Positions 25,470 through 35,152 of a DNA stretch of 64,000 bases are shown piece after piece. A model generated the notes under the pieces. That model made no database searches, was not told the DNA's origin, and worked only from the letters and a program-made list of their open reading frames with translations. The DNA is taken from NCBI GenBank assembly GCA_016788205.1, contig JAEUTA010000006.1:153203-217202 (forward strand), read 5' to 3'. Source of the stretch: Flavobacteriales bacterium. GTDB lineage: Bacteria > Bacteroidota > Bacteroidia > Flavobacteriales_F > PHOS-HE28. The translations under genes and the position numbers were made by a program. How positions within the stretch are numbered: the first letter of the stretch is position 1; the number at the start of each line of letters is the position of its first letter.

Positions 25470-28400
25470 TCAGCGCAGCAGCGTTACGTGGCCCACCCGT
25501 TCCACGCGACTGGTGGTCACAGCGTCCTTCACCACCAGCTTCCAGACATACACGCCGATGGGGACCTCGGTGCCATCGCTGAAGTTCCCATCCCAAGTGG
25601 CCGCAGGGTCGTTCGTTTCATACAGCGGCTGACCCCAGCGGTCGAAGATGTAGAAACGGTAGCTATCCGGGTCAGCACCGATGAGCAACGGCTTGAAGCC
25701 ATCGTTGTTGCCATCGCCGTCGGGTGTGAAGGTGTTCGGCACGAAGACGTTCAGGCCATCCTCGATGGTGATGGTGTGACAGGCGGTATCCACGCAATTG
25801 GCGCTGGCGACGGCGGTGAGACAGACCGTGTACTCCGCTGCGAATTCCGTGGGGAAGGTGAAGGATGTATGAAGGTCCGTGGAAGTGGTGAAGCCCGCGA
25901 TGTCCCAGAGGAAGCTATTCCCACCGACAGAGGTGTTGTGGAAGCCCACCAAGGGATCCAGCGTATTGACCACCTCGGGCAGGTGCAGGAATGCCGCTTG
26001 CGGCCGCCCGAAAAGTTCGAACAAGGCCGGTGCATCGACCGTGACCACTCCGCAACCATTGCCTGCATCGATCACCAAACTAGCTCCATAGGATCCGGGC
26101 TCTTCAATGGAACGTGTGATCGGTGCACAATCATTGATCGTCTCACCATTCCACAACGTCCACTGGCAGGATCCGGAACCGGAGTAAGAGCTTGACAAGG
26201 TGACCTCAGCGGGCGCACAACCATCGGCACCGACGACCGAGAGCGTAGCTACAGGCGTAGGGATGATGATCACATCCACAATGGCCACTGCAGCGGGACA
26301 AGGAGCGGATGCGGCAACGGCGTAGGTGTACGGGCCAGCCATGTCGTCCGCGGGCGCGAGGGTTCCGTCGAACGAACCGCCTTCCGGATCGATCCACGAA
26401 CCCGATGGGTCCGGAGTGCCGATAAGCTGTTGCAACAGATCGAGTTGTTCGGCAGCGTTCTCACAGACCTGGACCGTAGTGCTCGACCCAGCGTCCGCCG
26501 CCTGATGCACAACCACCACCAACGTGGCTTGATCATTACCACAAGGTGCAGTACCGTTCACCGTATAGGTATATGTTCCAGATTCGTCGGAAGCGGGAGC
26601 GAACAATGCGGATACGACTTCTCCGTCAGGTCCATGCCATGACCCGTTCGTCTGCGGGGAACCGGCCAGTGCAGCCGTGAGTTGGAACGGCGCATTGGAC
26701 GAACACTGGACCGCGACCGCATCCTCGCCGGCATTGGGCACGGGAGCGATCAGCACGTTCACCGTGGATGCTGCGCTGACACATGGCGCAATTCCCGTGA
26801 CCGTGTAGGTATACAGACCAGCGACATCGTTGGCCGGGTCGATCGTTGAAGAATGGGCCGAGCCATCAGGGGCGGTCCAAGCACCTCCCGCATCCAGGGT
26901 TCCAGTAAGACCTTCGAACAAGGAGCCTACCGAAGCGTTGGCACAGAGCGGCAATGTTCCACTGGTGCCCGACCGCGGAGAAAGATGGACGACGATGGAA
27001 ACCGTCGCTTGATCGTTCGGGCAGTCAACACCTCCTGATACGGTATAGATGAACGTACCCCCATCGCTCTGCAACGGGTCGAAGATGGAAGGAGCAGGCG
27101 TTGCATTCGGCAGTGTCCAGATACCGCCACCATCAGGCGTTCCGCCAAGCAGATCGAACAGCTGTGCGGAACCCGAATTGGAGCACAGAGAAAGGGAAAC
27201 ATCCTGACCGGCATCCGGCCCTGCTTGGATGTTGATCGTAACCGTGGCCATGGCCGAAGGACAATTGACCCCGACATGTGCGTAGGTGTACACACCACCG
27301 GGATCAGTGCCCGGATCGAATTGCCCGCTGAAGGAGCCTGCCGGGCCGGACCATTCACCACCACCATCCGGCTCACCTTGAAGAACATCGAAAAGCACTT
27401 GAACCGGTGCTCCTTCACACAATGGAAGCGTCGCATTCGCCCCCGCCGACAAAGGAATCTCCTCTGTAACCATTACATCCGCATTCGCCGATGAGCAAGG
27501 CGCCGTGGCGTTCAGCGTGTACGTGTACACGCCGGGTGTCATCGTTGCCGGATCGTAGTTCGACCCCACCAACGCGCTTGGTCCGCTCCAGGTGCCACCC
27601 GCATCGGGTGCACCGCCGAGTTGAGCGAAGAGATCCACCGCCGTGCCGCTGCTGCACAAGGTGATAGCGCCATCCGTACCCGCGTTCGGTGAGCCCGTTT
27701 CGTTCACCGTGACCGTCGCGATCGCGTTGGTGCAGGGGGCTGTGCCGTTGACCGTGTATGTGTAAACGCCAGAGACCATCGTGGCTGGGTCGTATTGCCC
27801 ACCGACGACCGTACTAGGTCCGCTCCAAGAACCACCTGCTTGTGGTGAACCACCGAGCGAAGCGCTCAAGGCAACGCCAGCACCGTTACTACAAGCATCC
27901 AACGTTCCGCTCGTGCCAGCATCCGGGGGCGAATTCTCGGTCACCGTTACCGTGGCCGCAGCATTCGTGCAAGGTGTTGTGCCGAGCACCGTATAGGTAT
28001 ATACACCGGCGTTCATGGTAGCCGGATCATAGTTCCCACCGACCACCGCGCTCGGGCCGCTCCACGTACCACCTGTTTGCGGAGTGCCTCCCAGCGACGC
28101 GCTCAACGCGACACTTGCACCGTTACCGCACACATCCAACGTCCCGTTCGTGCCAGCGTTCGGGGCAGCGTTCTCCGTTACGGTCACCGTGGCCGTGGCG
28201 TTCGTACAAGGTGCTGTGCCGGTGATCATATACGTGTAGACGCCAGGGAGCATCGTTGCCGGGTCATAGTTCCCACCGGCCACTGTGCTCGGGCCGCTCC
28301 ACGTACCACCTGCCTGCGGCGTGCCACCCAGCAAGGCGCTCAACGCGACACTTGCACCGTTACTGCACACATCCAACGTCCCGTTCGTGCCAGCGTTCGG

Positions 28401-30989
28401 GGCAGCGTTCTCCGTTACGGTCACCGTGGCCGTGGCATTCGTACACGGTGCTGTGCCCGTAACCGTGTAGGTGTAAACGCCAGAGGTCATCGTTGCCGGG
28501 TCATAGTTCCCACCGACCACAGTGCTCGGGCCGCTCCACGTACCACCTGCCTGCGGCGTGCCACCTAGCGAGGCGCTCAGGGCGACACTTGCACCGTTAC
28601 TGCACACATCCAACGTCCCGTTCGTGCCAGCGTTCGGGGCGCCGTTCTCCGTGACCGTTACCGTGGCGGTGGCATTCGTACACGGTGCTGTGCCGGTGAC
28701 CGTATACGTGTAAACGCCGGGTGTCATCGTCGCTGGGTCATAGTTCCCACCGGCCACTGCGCTCGGGCCGCTCCACGTACCGCCTGCTTGCGGGGTGCCA
28801 CCTAGCGACGCGCTCAACGCGACACTTGCATCGTTACCGCACACATCCAACGTCCCGTTCGTGCCAGCGTTCGGGGCAGCGTTCTCCGTTACGGTCACCG
28901 TGGCCGTGGCGTTCGTACAAGGTGCTGTGCCGGTGATCATATACGTGTAGACGCCAGGGAGCATCGTCGCTGGGTCATAGTTCCCACCGGCCACTGCGCT
29001 CGGGCCGCTCCACGTACCACCTGCCTGCGGCGTGCCACCTAGCGAGGCGCTCAGGGCGATGCTAACACCATTGCTACAAAGCGTGACCGAACCGTTGGTT
29101 CCTGCGACCGGCTGCGTATTCTCGGTGACGGTTACCGTAGCGGTGGCGTTCACACAGGCTCCAGAACCCGCCACCGTATACGTGTAGACGCCGGGGAGCA
29201 TCGTTGCCGGGTCATAGTTCCCACCGGCCACTGTGCTCGGGCCGCTCCATGTACCACCTGTTTGCGGGGCGCCACCCAGCCTAGAGACAAGCCCCACCGA
29301 AGAGCCGTTCGAGCAGATCGAAAGCGTTCCGTTCGTGCCCGCGTTGGGAGGAGCGCTTTCGCTCACAGTGACCGTGGCCGAAGCGTTGGGACATGGCGCC
29401 ACACCGGGGACCGTGTAGGTATAGATACCGGGAGCCATCGACGCCGGATCATAAACACCACCGGCTATCGGGCTCGGGCCGCTCCATGTGCCGCCGGATT
29501 GGGGAGTTCCCCCCAGCGCATCGATCAGTGGTTCGGACGCAGCGTTCGCGCAGATCGCGAGCATACCGGAAACACCGGGGTCCGCACCACCATTGGCGTT
29601 CACGGTCACCAGGGCAGCATCGGTCTGACATCCGTTGCCCACCCGATAGATGTAGGCGCCGAATGGATCCGCGGAAGGTGTGAACGAACCACCATGAACC
29701 GCGCCGTTGGGGTCGGTCCATACGCCACCCAGGTCCGGTGTACCACCCAAAAGCGGGAACAGCGCGATCGCGGGTCCAGCTGCGCAACTGCTAACACCAC
29801 CATCCACACCTGCGTTCGGGGGAACAGCGGGAGGTTCCACAACGGTGATCAGGATGGAGGTCGACGCCTCGTTCGGGATGGGGCACGCGTTGTCGCGCGC
29901 GGTCACAAGGATATTCGCGGGCGAATACGCCGGATCCGGGGTCCAGCACAGTCGGCCGACAACGGGGTTGGAACCGGTGATCGTGAAGGTGGCTCCCGGT
30001 AGCAGGGCGGCCACGTTGGAGGTCAATGTGATCGCCCCGGGATCGGCATCCGTGAACGGTATGTCCACACAAAATGGCAACCCATCACATACCTCGATGC
30101 TTCCTGCGCTGGTGATGAAGCCTGTGGTGCTATTGGTAAGACCCGTGGTGAGCGGTGGTGTATTGGAACAATTGGAGACCACGAAAAGGAAATCGCGCAT
30201 CACCGTGCCCAAGGGAATGCCGTTCACATCGTAGGTGGTCACCTGTACCACGACCACATAGCTGCCGGTGGTCGTAGGAGTGAATCCGATCTGGCCGGTA
30301 GCGGGGTCGATCGTTATCCCTGGAACAGGCTCAGTTCCCGTGAACCCGGGGGAATAGGTGATGTTGGTGGGCGCCGGCGCCGCGAACCGCGCCGAGATCA
30401 ACTCGAACGACATGGTGTTGCCATCGGGGTCATTGAAGCCCGTGTTGTACAGCACTGGCTCGTTCACGCACACGAAGGGGATGGAATTGTCCGCCAGTGC
30501 AGGTGAAGAATCGCACAACCCTCCCGCATTGTTGACCGTGGCTTCCAAATACATGCCGGGCGTGCCGCTGGTGTTCTGCAATCCGGTTCGGCAACAGATG
30601 TTCCAAGAGATCGTCCAGTCGTCACAGGGCGAGAGGAAAAGGTTGACGCGGAACTGGTAGTGCCGTATGCCCGGTAACGTTCCGCCATTGCATGTACTGT
30701 TGGGAATGGCGGCCCCGCACAACTGCGACACTTCCTCGGTGAGCACCAAGGGAAGGTTGTTCGCCGTGAAGGTCACACCGCAGTCGTTGGAGAGCTCCAA
30801 GCTCTGGCTCGTTAGCGGCGCGCCGGAGCAATCCAGGTAAACATCGAGCGTCACCTCGAAGAAATTACCGCCGAGGCAACGGTAGGTGATATTACCGCCC
30901 GAGTAATGGTCGGCCCGAACGTGCTGGGCACTGCACGTACCCAGCAGGATGAGCAACAGCCCAAAGAGGTTGGAGCGGGAGAGTTCCAT
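25470..30989 (-). CDS. giant T9SS type B surface protein with fifteen ~79-residue repeats
   Basis: 1839 residues. A signal peptide (ending near CSAQH) is followed by a ~370-residue N-terminal region of cadherin/Ig-like beta domains (DHYSGGNITYRCLGG, then DPDGNTMSFELISA). Fifteen tandem repeats span about residues 394-1581; each has a conserved cysteine early, GGTPQAGGTWSGPS-like text, YDPATM, GVYTYTV and a second cysteine in APC. A PKD-like region follows. The C-terminal ~90 residues are the CHU_C sorting domain (FVPNTFTPDGDGNNDGF, FDRWGQPLYE, GVYVWKLVVKD), which sends the protein through the T9SS to the surface. Probable adhesin; no enzymatic domain seen. Confidence 0.9.
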   Translation of the reverse strand: MELSRSNLFGLLLILLGTCSAQHVRADHYSGGNITYRCLGGNFFEVTLDVYLDCSGAPLTSQSLELSNDCGVTFTANNLPLVLTEEVSQLCGAAIPNSTCNGGTLPGIRHYQFRVNLFLSPCDDWTISWNICCRTGLQNTSGTPGMYLEATVNNAGGLCDSSPALADNSIPFVCVNEPVLYNTGFNDPDGNTMSFELISARFAAPAPTNITYSPGFTGTEPVPGITIDPATGQIGFTPTTTGSYVVVVQVTTYDVNGIPLGTVMRDFLFVVSNCSNTPPLTTGLTNSTTGFITSAGSIEVCDGLPFCVDIPFTDADPGAITLTSNVAALLPGATFTITGSNPVVGRLCWTPDPAYSPANILVTARDNACPIPNEASTSILITVVEPPAVPPNAGVDGGVSSCAAGPAIALFPLLGGTPDLGGVWTDPNGAVHGGSFTPSADPFGAYIYRVGNGCQTDAALVTVNANGGADPGVSGMLAICANAASEPLIDALGGTPQSGGTWSGPSPIAGGVYDPASMAPGIYTYTVPGVAPCPNASATVTVSESAPPNAGTNGTLSICSNGSSVGLVSRLGGAPQTGGTWSGPSTVAGGNYDPATMLPGVYTYTVAGSGACVNATATVTVTENTQPVAGTNGSVTLCSNGVSIALSASLGGTPQAGGTWSGPSAVAGGNYDPATMLPGVYTYMITGTAPCTNATATVTVTENAAPNAGTNGTLDVCGNDASVALSASLGGTPQAGGTWSGPSAVAGGNYDPATMTPGVYTYTVTGTAPCTNATATVTVTENGAPNAGTNGTLDVCSNGASVALSASLGGTPQAGGTWSGPSTVVGGNYDPATMTSGVYTYTVTGTAPCTNATATVTVTENAAPNAGTNGTLDVCSNGASVALSALLGGTPQAGGTWSGPSTVAGGNYDPATMLPGVYTYMITGTAPCTNATATVTVTENAAPNAGTNGTLDVCGNGASVALSASLGGTPQTGGTWSGPSAVVGGNYDPATMNAGVYTYTVLGTTPCTNAAATVTVTENSPPDAGTSGTLDACSNGAGVALSASLGGSPQAGGSWSGPSTVVGGQYDPATMVSGVYTYTVNGTAPCTNAIATVTVNETGSPNAGTDGAITLCSSGTAVDLFAQLGGAPDAGGTWSGPSALVGSNYDPATMTPGVYTYTLNATAPCSSANADVMVTEEIPLSAGANATLPLCEGAPVQVLFDVLQGEPDGGGEWSGPAGSFSGQFDPGTDPGGVYTYAHVGVNCPSAMATVTINIQAGPDAGQDVSLSLCSNSGSAQLFDLLGGTPDGGGIWTLPNATPAPSIFDPLQSDGGTFIYTVSGGVDCPNDQATVSIVVHLSPRSGTSGTLPLCANASVGSLFEGLTGTLDAGGAWTAPDGSAHSSTIDPANDVAGLYTYTVTGIAPCVSAASTVNVLIAPVPNAGEDAVAVQCSSNAPFQLTAALAGSPQTNGSWHGPDGEVVSALFAPASDESGTYTYTVNGTAPCGNDQATLVVVVHQAADAGSSTTVQVCENAAEQLDLLQQLIGTPDPSGSWIDPEGGSFDGTLAPADDMAGPYTYAVAASAPCPAAVAIVDVIIIPTPVATLSVVGADGCAPAEVTLSSSYSGSGSCQWTLWNGETINDCAPITRSIEEPGSYGASLVIDAGNGCGVVTVDAPALFELFGRPQAAFLHLPEVVNTLDPLVGFHNTSVGGNSFLWDIAGFTTSTDLHTSFTFPTEFAAEYTVCLTAVASANCVDTACHTITIEDGLNVFVPNTFTPDGDGNNDGFKPLLIGADPDSYRFYIFDRWGQPLYETNDPAATWDGNFSDGTEVPIGVYVWKLVVKDAVTTSRVERVGHVTLLR
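26247..29810 (-). repeat. fifteen tandem repeats of ~237 bp inside the giant surface-protein gene
   Basis: The core period is exactly 237 bases: copies of the same junction occur at 28141, 28378, 28615 and 28852. Unit starts on the minus strand run from 29810 down through 29576, 29339, 29102, 28865, 28628, 28391, 28154, 27917, 27680 and 27443, then lengthen slightly (78-81 codons) to the end at 26247. Units 4 to 8 are close to identical. Units 4 and 7 share extra features (YMITG and an identical tract at 28211 and 28922, 711 bases apart), showing a three-unit block duplication. Confidence 0.95.
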
Positions 30990-31032
30990 TGACCGAAATA
31001 CCGCCTTCGTTGCTGTGGACCAGTAAAAGCGC

Positions 31033-31041
31033 GCGAAGTTA
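31033..31041 (-). promoter_or_regulatory. possible -7 box for giant surface protein
   Basis: TAACTTCGC on the minus strand, 43 bases before the ATG at 30989; matches TAnnTT[T/C]G. Confidence 0.4.
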
Positions 31042-31171
31042 ATCGTCTAACTCCCCTGAAAAACAAGGAGTAGCGTGGTGTTCGACGAGTTCACACAACC
31101 GCCCTCCGAACCCTTGTTACGGACCCCTTCAATTAACGTTCCCGGAACACGGCCGATCGGGTGCATCCGAT

Positions 31172-31180
31172 TACTTTTGC
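31172..31180 (+). promoter_or_regulatory. probable -7 box for TonB receptor operon
   Basis: TACTTTTGC, 113 bases before the ATG at 31294. The long leader contrasts with the very short leaders seen elsewhere and could hold post-transcriptional control; I see no defined fold. Confidence 0.45.
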
Positions 31181-31293
31181 CGGGCTCTGGAGAGGCCTAC
31201 CGCCGCCGGGTCCAAGAACGGCGGCATTCAAGGCTGTCCGAGTGACCTCAAGCGACGGGCCCCGATCCAGGCAGAACTTCTTCCTTTCGTCGC

Positions 31294-33816
31294 ATGAAGA
31301 GAGCCCTACCCTTTGTCTTCTCGCTGTTGGCCTCCGCCGCTTGGGCGCAGTCCGATACGACCGTCGCCCCTGTTACACCGGACACCACGGTGACCAATCG
31401 GCCGCAGACACCGATCTTCACCATCACCTCCGATGACCTGGATTCGGAGCTGGGTTCGCAGGACATCTCGGGCATCCTTCAATCATCGCGCGACGTGTTC
31501 ACGGCGGTGGCGGGCTTCAACTTCGGGTCGGCGCGTTTCCGCATCCGCGGCTACGATTCCGAGAACACACTGGTGACGATCAACGGTGTACTGGTGAACG
31601 ATCTGGAGACGGGCTGGGCACAATGGAGCAGCTGGGCCGGGTTGAACGATGTGACGCGCTGGATGCAGGTGAAGACAGGCATCGGCCCCACCCGCTACAA
31701 CTTCGGCAGCATCGGGGGCAGCTCCGACATCAACGTACGCTCAAGCAGCCTTCGCAAAGGCATCCGCGTCTCTTACGCATCGGCCAATCGCGCTTATCGC
31801 AACCGGGTGATGGTAACGGGATCCACAGGCATGCTCAAGAACGGCTGGTCCTTCAGCTTCAGCGGTTCGCGCCGTTGGGCGGAAGAAGGCTACGTGGAGG
31901 GCACCTCCTTCGATGCCTATGCCTACTTCCTCGCTGCGGAGAACAAGATCAACGAGCACCACAGTGTGAGCTTCTCGGGCTTCGGCGCGCCCATCGTGCA
32001 AGGCCGCGCCGGTGTTGCGGTACAGGAGACCTACGACCTGAGCGGCACGAACTACTACAACCCGAACTGGGGCTACCAGGATGGCAAGAAGCGCAACGCG
32101 CGCATGACCTTCGACCACAAGCCGATGTTCATGTTCAGCCACTTCTACAAGAAGGATAAGGTGGACTGGACCACGAGCCTGTTCTACACCTTCGGTCGCG
32201 ATGGTTCTTCGGGCCTCAACTGGTTCGACGCGAAAGACCCCCGCGCGGATTACTACCGCTACCTGCCGAGCTATTACCAGGAGACGGACCCCGCCTTATT
32301 CGCCCAGCGCCAGGAACAATGGCGTACGGATGTGAACGCACGCCAGATCGATTGGGACCAGCTGTACTTCGCCAACGGCAAGAACCTGTATACCGTACTG
32401 AACGCGAATGGCACCGGGGAATCCATCACGGGTAACCGCAGCAAGTACATTCTGGAAGAGATGCGCGCGGATCCGGTGCGTGTCGGCATCAACAGTGTAT
32501 GGAACAAGCAGATCGATGATTCGCGCCACCTGACGGTGGGCGGCAGCATCAACCACCAGCGCACACACTACTTCAAGACCGTTGAAGACCTGCTCGGTGG
32601 CGACTTCTGGGTGGACATCGACCAGTTCGCTGATCGCGACTTCAATGACACACTGATCTCGCAGAACGACCTGGACCGCCCCAACAAGGTGGTGGACGAG
32701 GGCGATGTGTTCGGTTGGGATTACTACATCAATACGCGTCTCGTCAACGCCTTCGGCCAGTACGAGAAGAAGTGGCAGAACGTGGAGGCCTACGTGGGCG
32801 CATCGCTCGCGAGCAGTTCGTTCTGGCGTGTAGGCAACGTGCGCAACGGCCGCTTCCCGAACGACTCCGAAGGCAAGGGCAGCGTGAACAGCTTCTTCAA
32901 CATCGGCCTCAAAGCCGGTGGTATCTACAAGCTCACCGGTCGCCACTTCATCGCCGCGAACGCCGCCTACCTGAACCGCCCACCGGCAACGAGCATCTCC
33001 TACCTCGCCCCACGCATCCACGATGCCGTAGTGCCGGGCCTCACGAGCGAGTCCGTGTACAGCGGTGATATCGGGTATGTGGTGCGCTTCCCCAAAGTGA
33101 AGGGCCGTGCCACCCTGTACTACAGCAAGATCATGGACCAGGTGTGGTCGCGCAGCTTCTACCACGACGAGTACCTCACCATCGTGAACTACAACATGAC
33201 CGGCGTGGACCAGATCAACCGCGGGGTTGAACTGGGCTTGGAAGCCAACCTGACCAGCACCTGGCAGATGACCGCGGTGTACGCTGGCGGTGATTACCGC
33301 TACGCTTCGCGCCCCACGGCCACCATCACACGCAACAACAGCCCCGAGATCTTCGCGGCGGACCGCACGGTGTACTGGAAGGACTACAAAGTGGGTGGCA
33401 TGCCGCAGACGGCTGCTTCGCTCGGCTTCCGTTACAACTCGCCCAAATTCTGGTTCGCGGGCATCAGCGGCAACTGGTTCGGCAACATCTACCTGGATCC
33501 GAACCCCGACCGCCGCACAGAGGCTGCCGTGGACAACCTCGTGACCGATGACCCGCAGTGGGATGCGCTGCTGACCCAGGAGAAGCTGGACGACAACGTG
33601 ACCGTGGACCTTTTCGCGGGCAAGTCGTGGATGGTGAAGAAGAAATACCGCGTGGCGTTCAACCTCTCGGTGAGCAACGTGCTCAACAACAAGGATTTCA
33701 AAGTGGGTGGCTTTGAGCAGCTCCGTTACGACCGCATGGACGTGGATCGTTTCCCACCCAAATACAGTTACCTCTTCGGGCGGAACTACTTCGCCATGTT
33801 GACCTTCAGCTTCTGA
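31294..33816 (+). CDS. TonB-dependent outer-membrane receptor
   Basis: 840 residues. A signal peptide ends at SAAWAQS. There is no N-terminal carboxypeptidase-regulatory extension; a TonB-box-like acidic/proline stretch leads directly to the plug (FRIRGYDSENTLVTINGV, near 85-105), and a full 22-strand-sized barrel follows, ending in aromatic LTFSF. Such receptors import a bound ligand using TonB and the proton motive force. The DUF5689 lipoprotein starts at its stop codon, followed by T9SS OB-fold proteins and an EEP enzyme, so the ligand may be a nucleic-acid fragment or phosphorylated compound. That ligand guess rests on neighbours only. Confidence 0.9.
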   Translation: MKRALPFVFSLLASAAWAQSDTTVAPVTPDTTVTNRPQTPIFTITSDDLDSELGSQDISGILQSSRDVFTAVAGFNFGSARFRIRGYDSENTLVTINGVLVNDLETGWAQWSSWAGLNDVTRWMQVKTGIGPTRYNFGSIGGSSDINVRSSSLRKGIRVSYASANRAYRNRVMVTGSTGMLKNGWSFSFSGSRRWAEEGYVEGTSFDAYAYFLAAENKINEHHSVSFSGFGAPIVQGRAGVAVQETYDLSGTNYYNPNWGYQDGKKRNARMTFDHKPMFMFSHFYKKDKVDWTTSLFYTFGRDGSSGLNWFDAKDPRADYYRYLPSYYQETDPALFAQRQEQWRTDVNARQIDWDQLYFANGKNLYTVLNANGTGESITGNRSKYILEEMRADPVRVGINSVWNKQIDDSRHLTVGGSINHQRTHYFKTVEDLLGGDFWVDIDQFADRDFNDTLISQNDLDRPNKVVDEGDVFGWDYYINTRLVNAFGQYEKKWQNVEAYVGASLASSSFWRVGNVRNGRFPNDSEGKGSVNSFFNIGLKAGGIYKLTGRHFIAANAAYLNRPPATSISYLAPRIHDAVVPGLTSESVYSGDIGYVVRFPKVKGRATLYYSKIMDQVWSRSFYHDEYLTIVNYNMTGVDQINRGVELGLEANLTSTWQMTAVYAGGDYRYASRPTATITRNNSPEIFAADRTVYWKDYKVGGMPQTAASLGFRYNSPKFWFAGISGNWFGNIYLDPNPDRRTEAAVDNLVTDDPQWDALLTQEKLDDNVTVDLFAGKSWMVKKKYRVAFNLSVSNVLNNKDFKVGGFEQLRYDRMDVDRFPPKYSYLFGRNYFAMLTFSF

Positions 33817-33839
33817 TGCCCATGCAACCCTTTTCCGTG

Positions 33840-35111
33840 ATGAACTTCCGCACCGTAGTACTCGCTCTTGCCGTGGCCGTTGTCGCCGTGGCATGTAAGA
33901 AGGAATTCGATTCGCCGCCGGAACGCACACTGCCGACAGGGCAGGTATTGACCGTCGCACAGCTGCGCTCACTTTTCACGGGTACACCGAAGCGCTTCGG
34001 TGGTGATAGCTCGGTCTATGCCGTGGTCACCGCAGATGAGCAGAACGGGAACCTGTACAAGAACATCTATATCCAGGATCACACCGGGGCCATCGTCATG
34101 CGCCTGTTGAACAGCGGTGGCCTTTATCAGGGCGATAGCATCCGCATTTACCTGCCGGGTACCGTGCTGGGTAGCTATGCAGGCATGCTGCAACTGGATA
34201 GCGTGGACGTGGACAATAACGTGGTGAAACAAGCCACGCAGGTGAACAAGACACCTGAGACGGTCACCCTCGACCAGATCACACCAGCGATGCAAGGTCG
34301 TCTTGTCCGCATCGAGAACGTGGAATTCCCCGTTGCCGAGATCGGACAGACGTACGCCGATGCCGTGAACCAGACCACGGTGAACCGCACCCTGACCGAC
34401 TGCACCAACGAAGTGCTGGTGCGCACAAGTGGTTACGCGAATTTCGCCGGGCAAGCGCTGCCGAGTGGAAATGGAACGTTCACGGGGGTGGTGGGGCAGT
34501 TCAATAGCGACATGCAGTTGTTCATCCGCAATGTGAACGAGGTGCAATTGTTCGACAATGCAGCACGCTGCGAGCCACTTCCGGAGCTCTGCCCTGCGGT
34601 CGCCAGCGTGAACGAGAATTTCAGCTCGGCGGTGAGCAATGTCAATCTCGCCTTGAACTGCTGGGTCAATACACCCCAGGTAGGCTCACGCGTATGGCGG
34701 GGATATGACATCAGCGGGGAAATGACGGCTCAAGCCACCGCCTTTGGTTCCGGGAACGCGAGTGATATCACCTGGTTGATCTCACCCGTGGTCACTTATA
34801 CTCCTGGCATGACGCTATCTCTTCGTTCGCAGCGTGGTTTCGGCGATGCGGGTCACGATGGTATCAGTGTGCTGATCAGCACGAACTACAACATCGCCAA
34901 CCTTGCCACCGCGAATTGGGTAACGGTGCCTGCCGCACTGGCGATCTCAGGAACACCGGATCAGCAGTGGGTACCCTCAGGCAACGTTGATCTTGGAGCG
35001 CTGCTGCCCGCAGGTTATTCCGGACCGTTCGTGATCGGTTTCAAATACACCGGCAGTGACACCAACAACCAGAACACCAACATTCGCATCGACGACGTGG
35101 TGATCCAGTGA
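33840..35111 (+). CDS. DUF5689 surface lipoprotein
   Basis: 423 residues from ATG 33840, chosen because it starts a compact signal peptide with lipobox VAVAC; in-frame ATGs at 33816 (overlapping the receptor stop) and 33822 are alternatives. Residues ~30-240 form the DUF5689 region (GGDSSVYAVVTADEQNGNLY, IYIQDHTGAIVMRL, GDSIRIYLPGTVLG), an OB-fold-like module. A C-terminal ~160-residue domain (VNENFSSAVSNVNL, WRGYDISGEMTAQA) looks like a choice-of-anchor/jelly-roll module. It probably sits at the outer membrane beside the TonB receptor as a ligand-binding partner, by analogy with SusD-like lipoproteins. Confidence 0.78.
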   Translation: MNFRTVVLALAVAVVAVACKKEFDSPPERTLPTGQVLTVAQLRSLFTGTPKRFGGDSSVYAVVTADEQNGNLYKNIYIQDHTGAIVMRLLNSGGLYQGDSIRIYLPGTVLGSYAGMLQLDSVDVDNNVVKQATQVNKTPETVTLDQITPAMQGRLVRIENVEFPVAEIGQTYADAVNQTTVNRTLTDCTNEVLVRTSGYANFAGQALPSGNGTFTGVVGQFNSDMQLFIRNVNEVQLFDNAARCEPLPELCPAVASVNENFSSAVSNVNLALNCWVNTPQVGSRVWRGYDISGEMTAQATAFGSGNASDITWLISPVVTYTPGMTLSLRSQRGFGDAGHDGISVLISTNYNIANLATANWVTVPAALAISGTPDQQWVPSGNVDLGALLPAGYSGPFVIGFKYTGSDTNNQNTNIRIDDVVIQ

Positions 35112-35152
35112 CCCCGATCCCAAAAGACCCAATGACCCTAATCCCCATACGC

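Larger units (their letters stand above)
30990..31293. other. divergent intergenic region between surface protein and TonB receptor
   Basis: About 300 bases without a gene. It contains a minus-strand TAACTTCGC box at 31033-31041 for the surface protein and a plus-strand TACTTTTGC box at 31172-31180 for the receptor, which would leave the receptor with a ~110-base leader. No terminator, RNA gene or riboswitch-like fold is evident in the middle part. Confidence 0.5.

Noticed and set aside
26247..29810. CRISPR array
   Set aside because: The regular 237-base units are translated in frame as protein repeats; there are no short repeats with unique spacers and no cas genes.
32296..33972. 558-codon ORF opposite the TonB receptor
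   Set aside because: Antisense shadow of a receptor with clear plug and barrel features.
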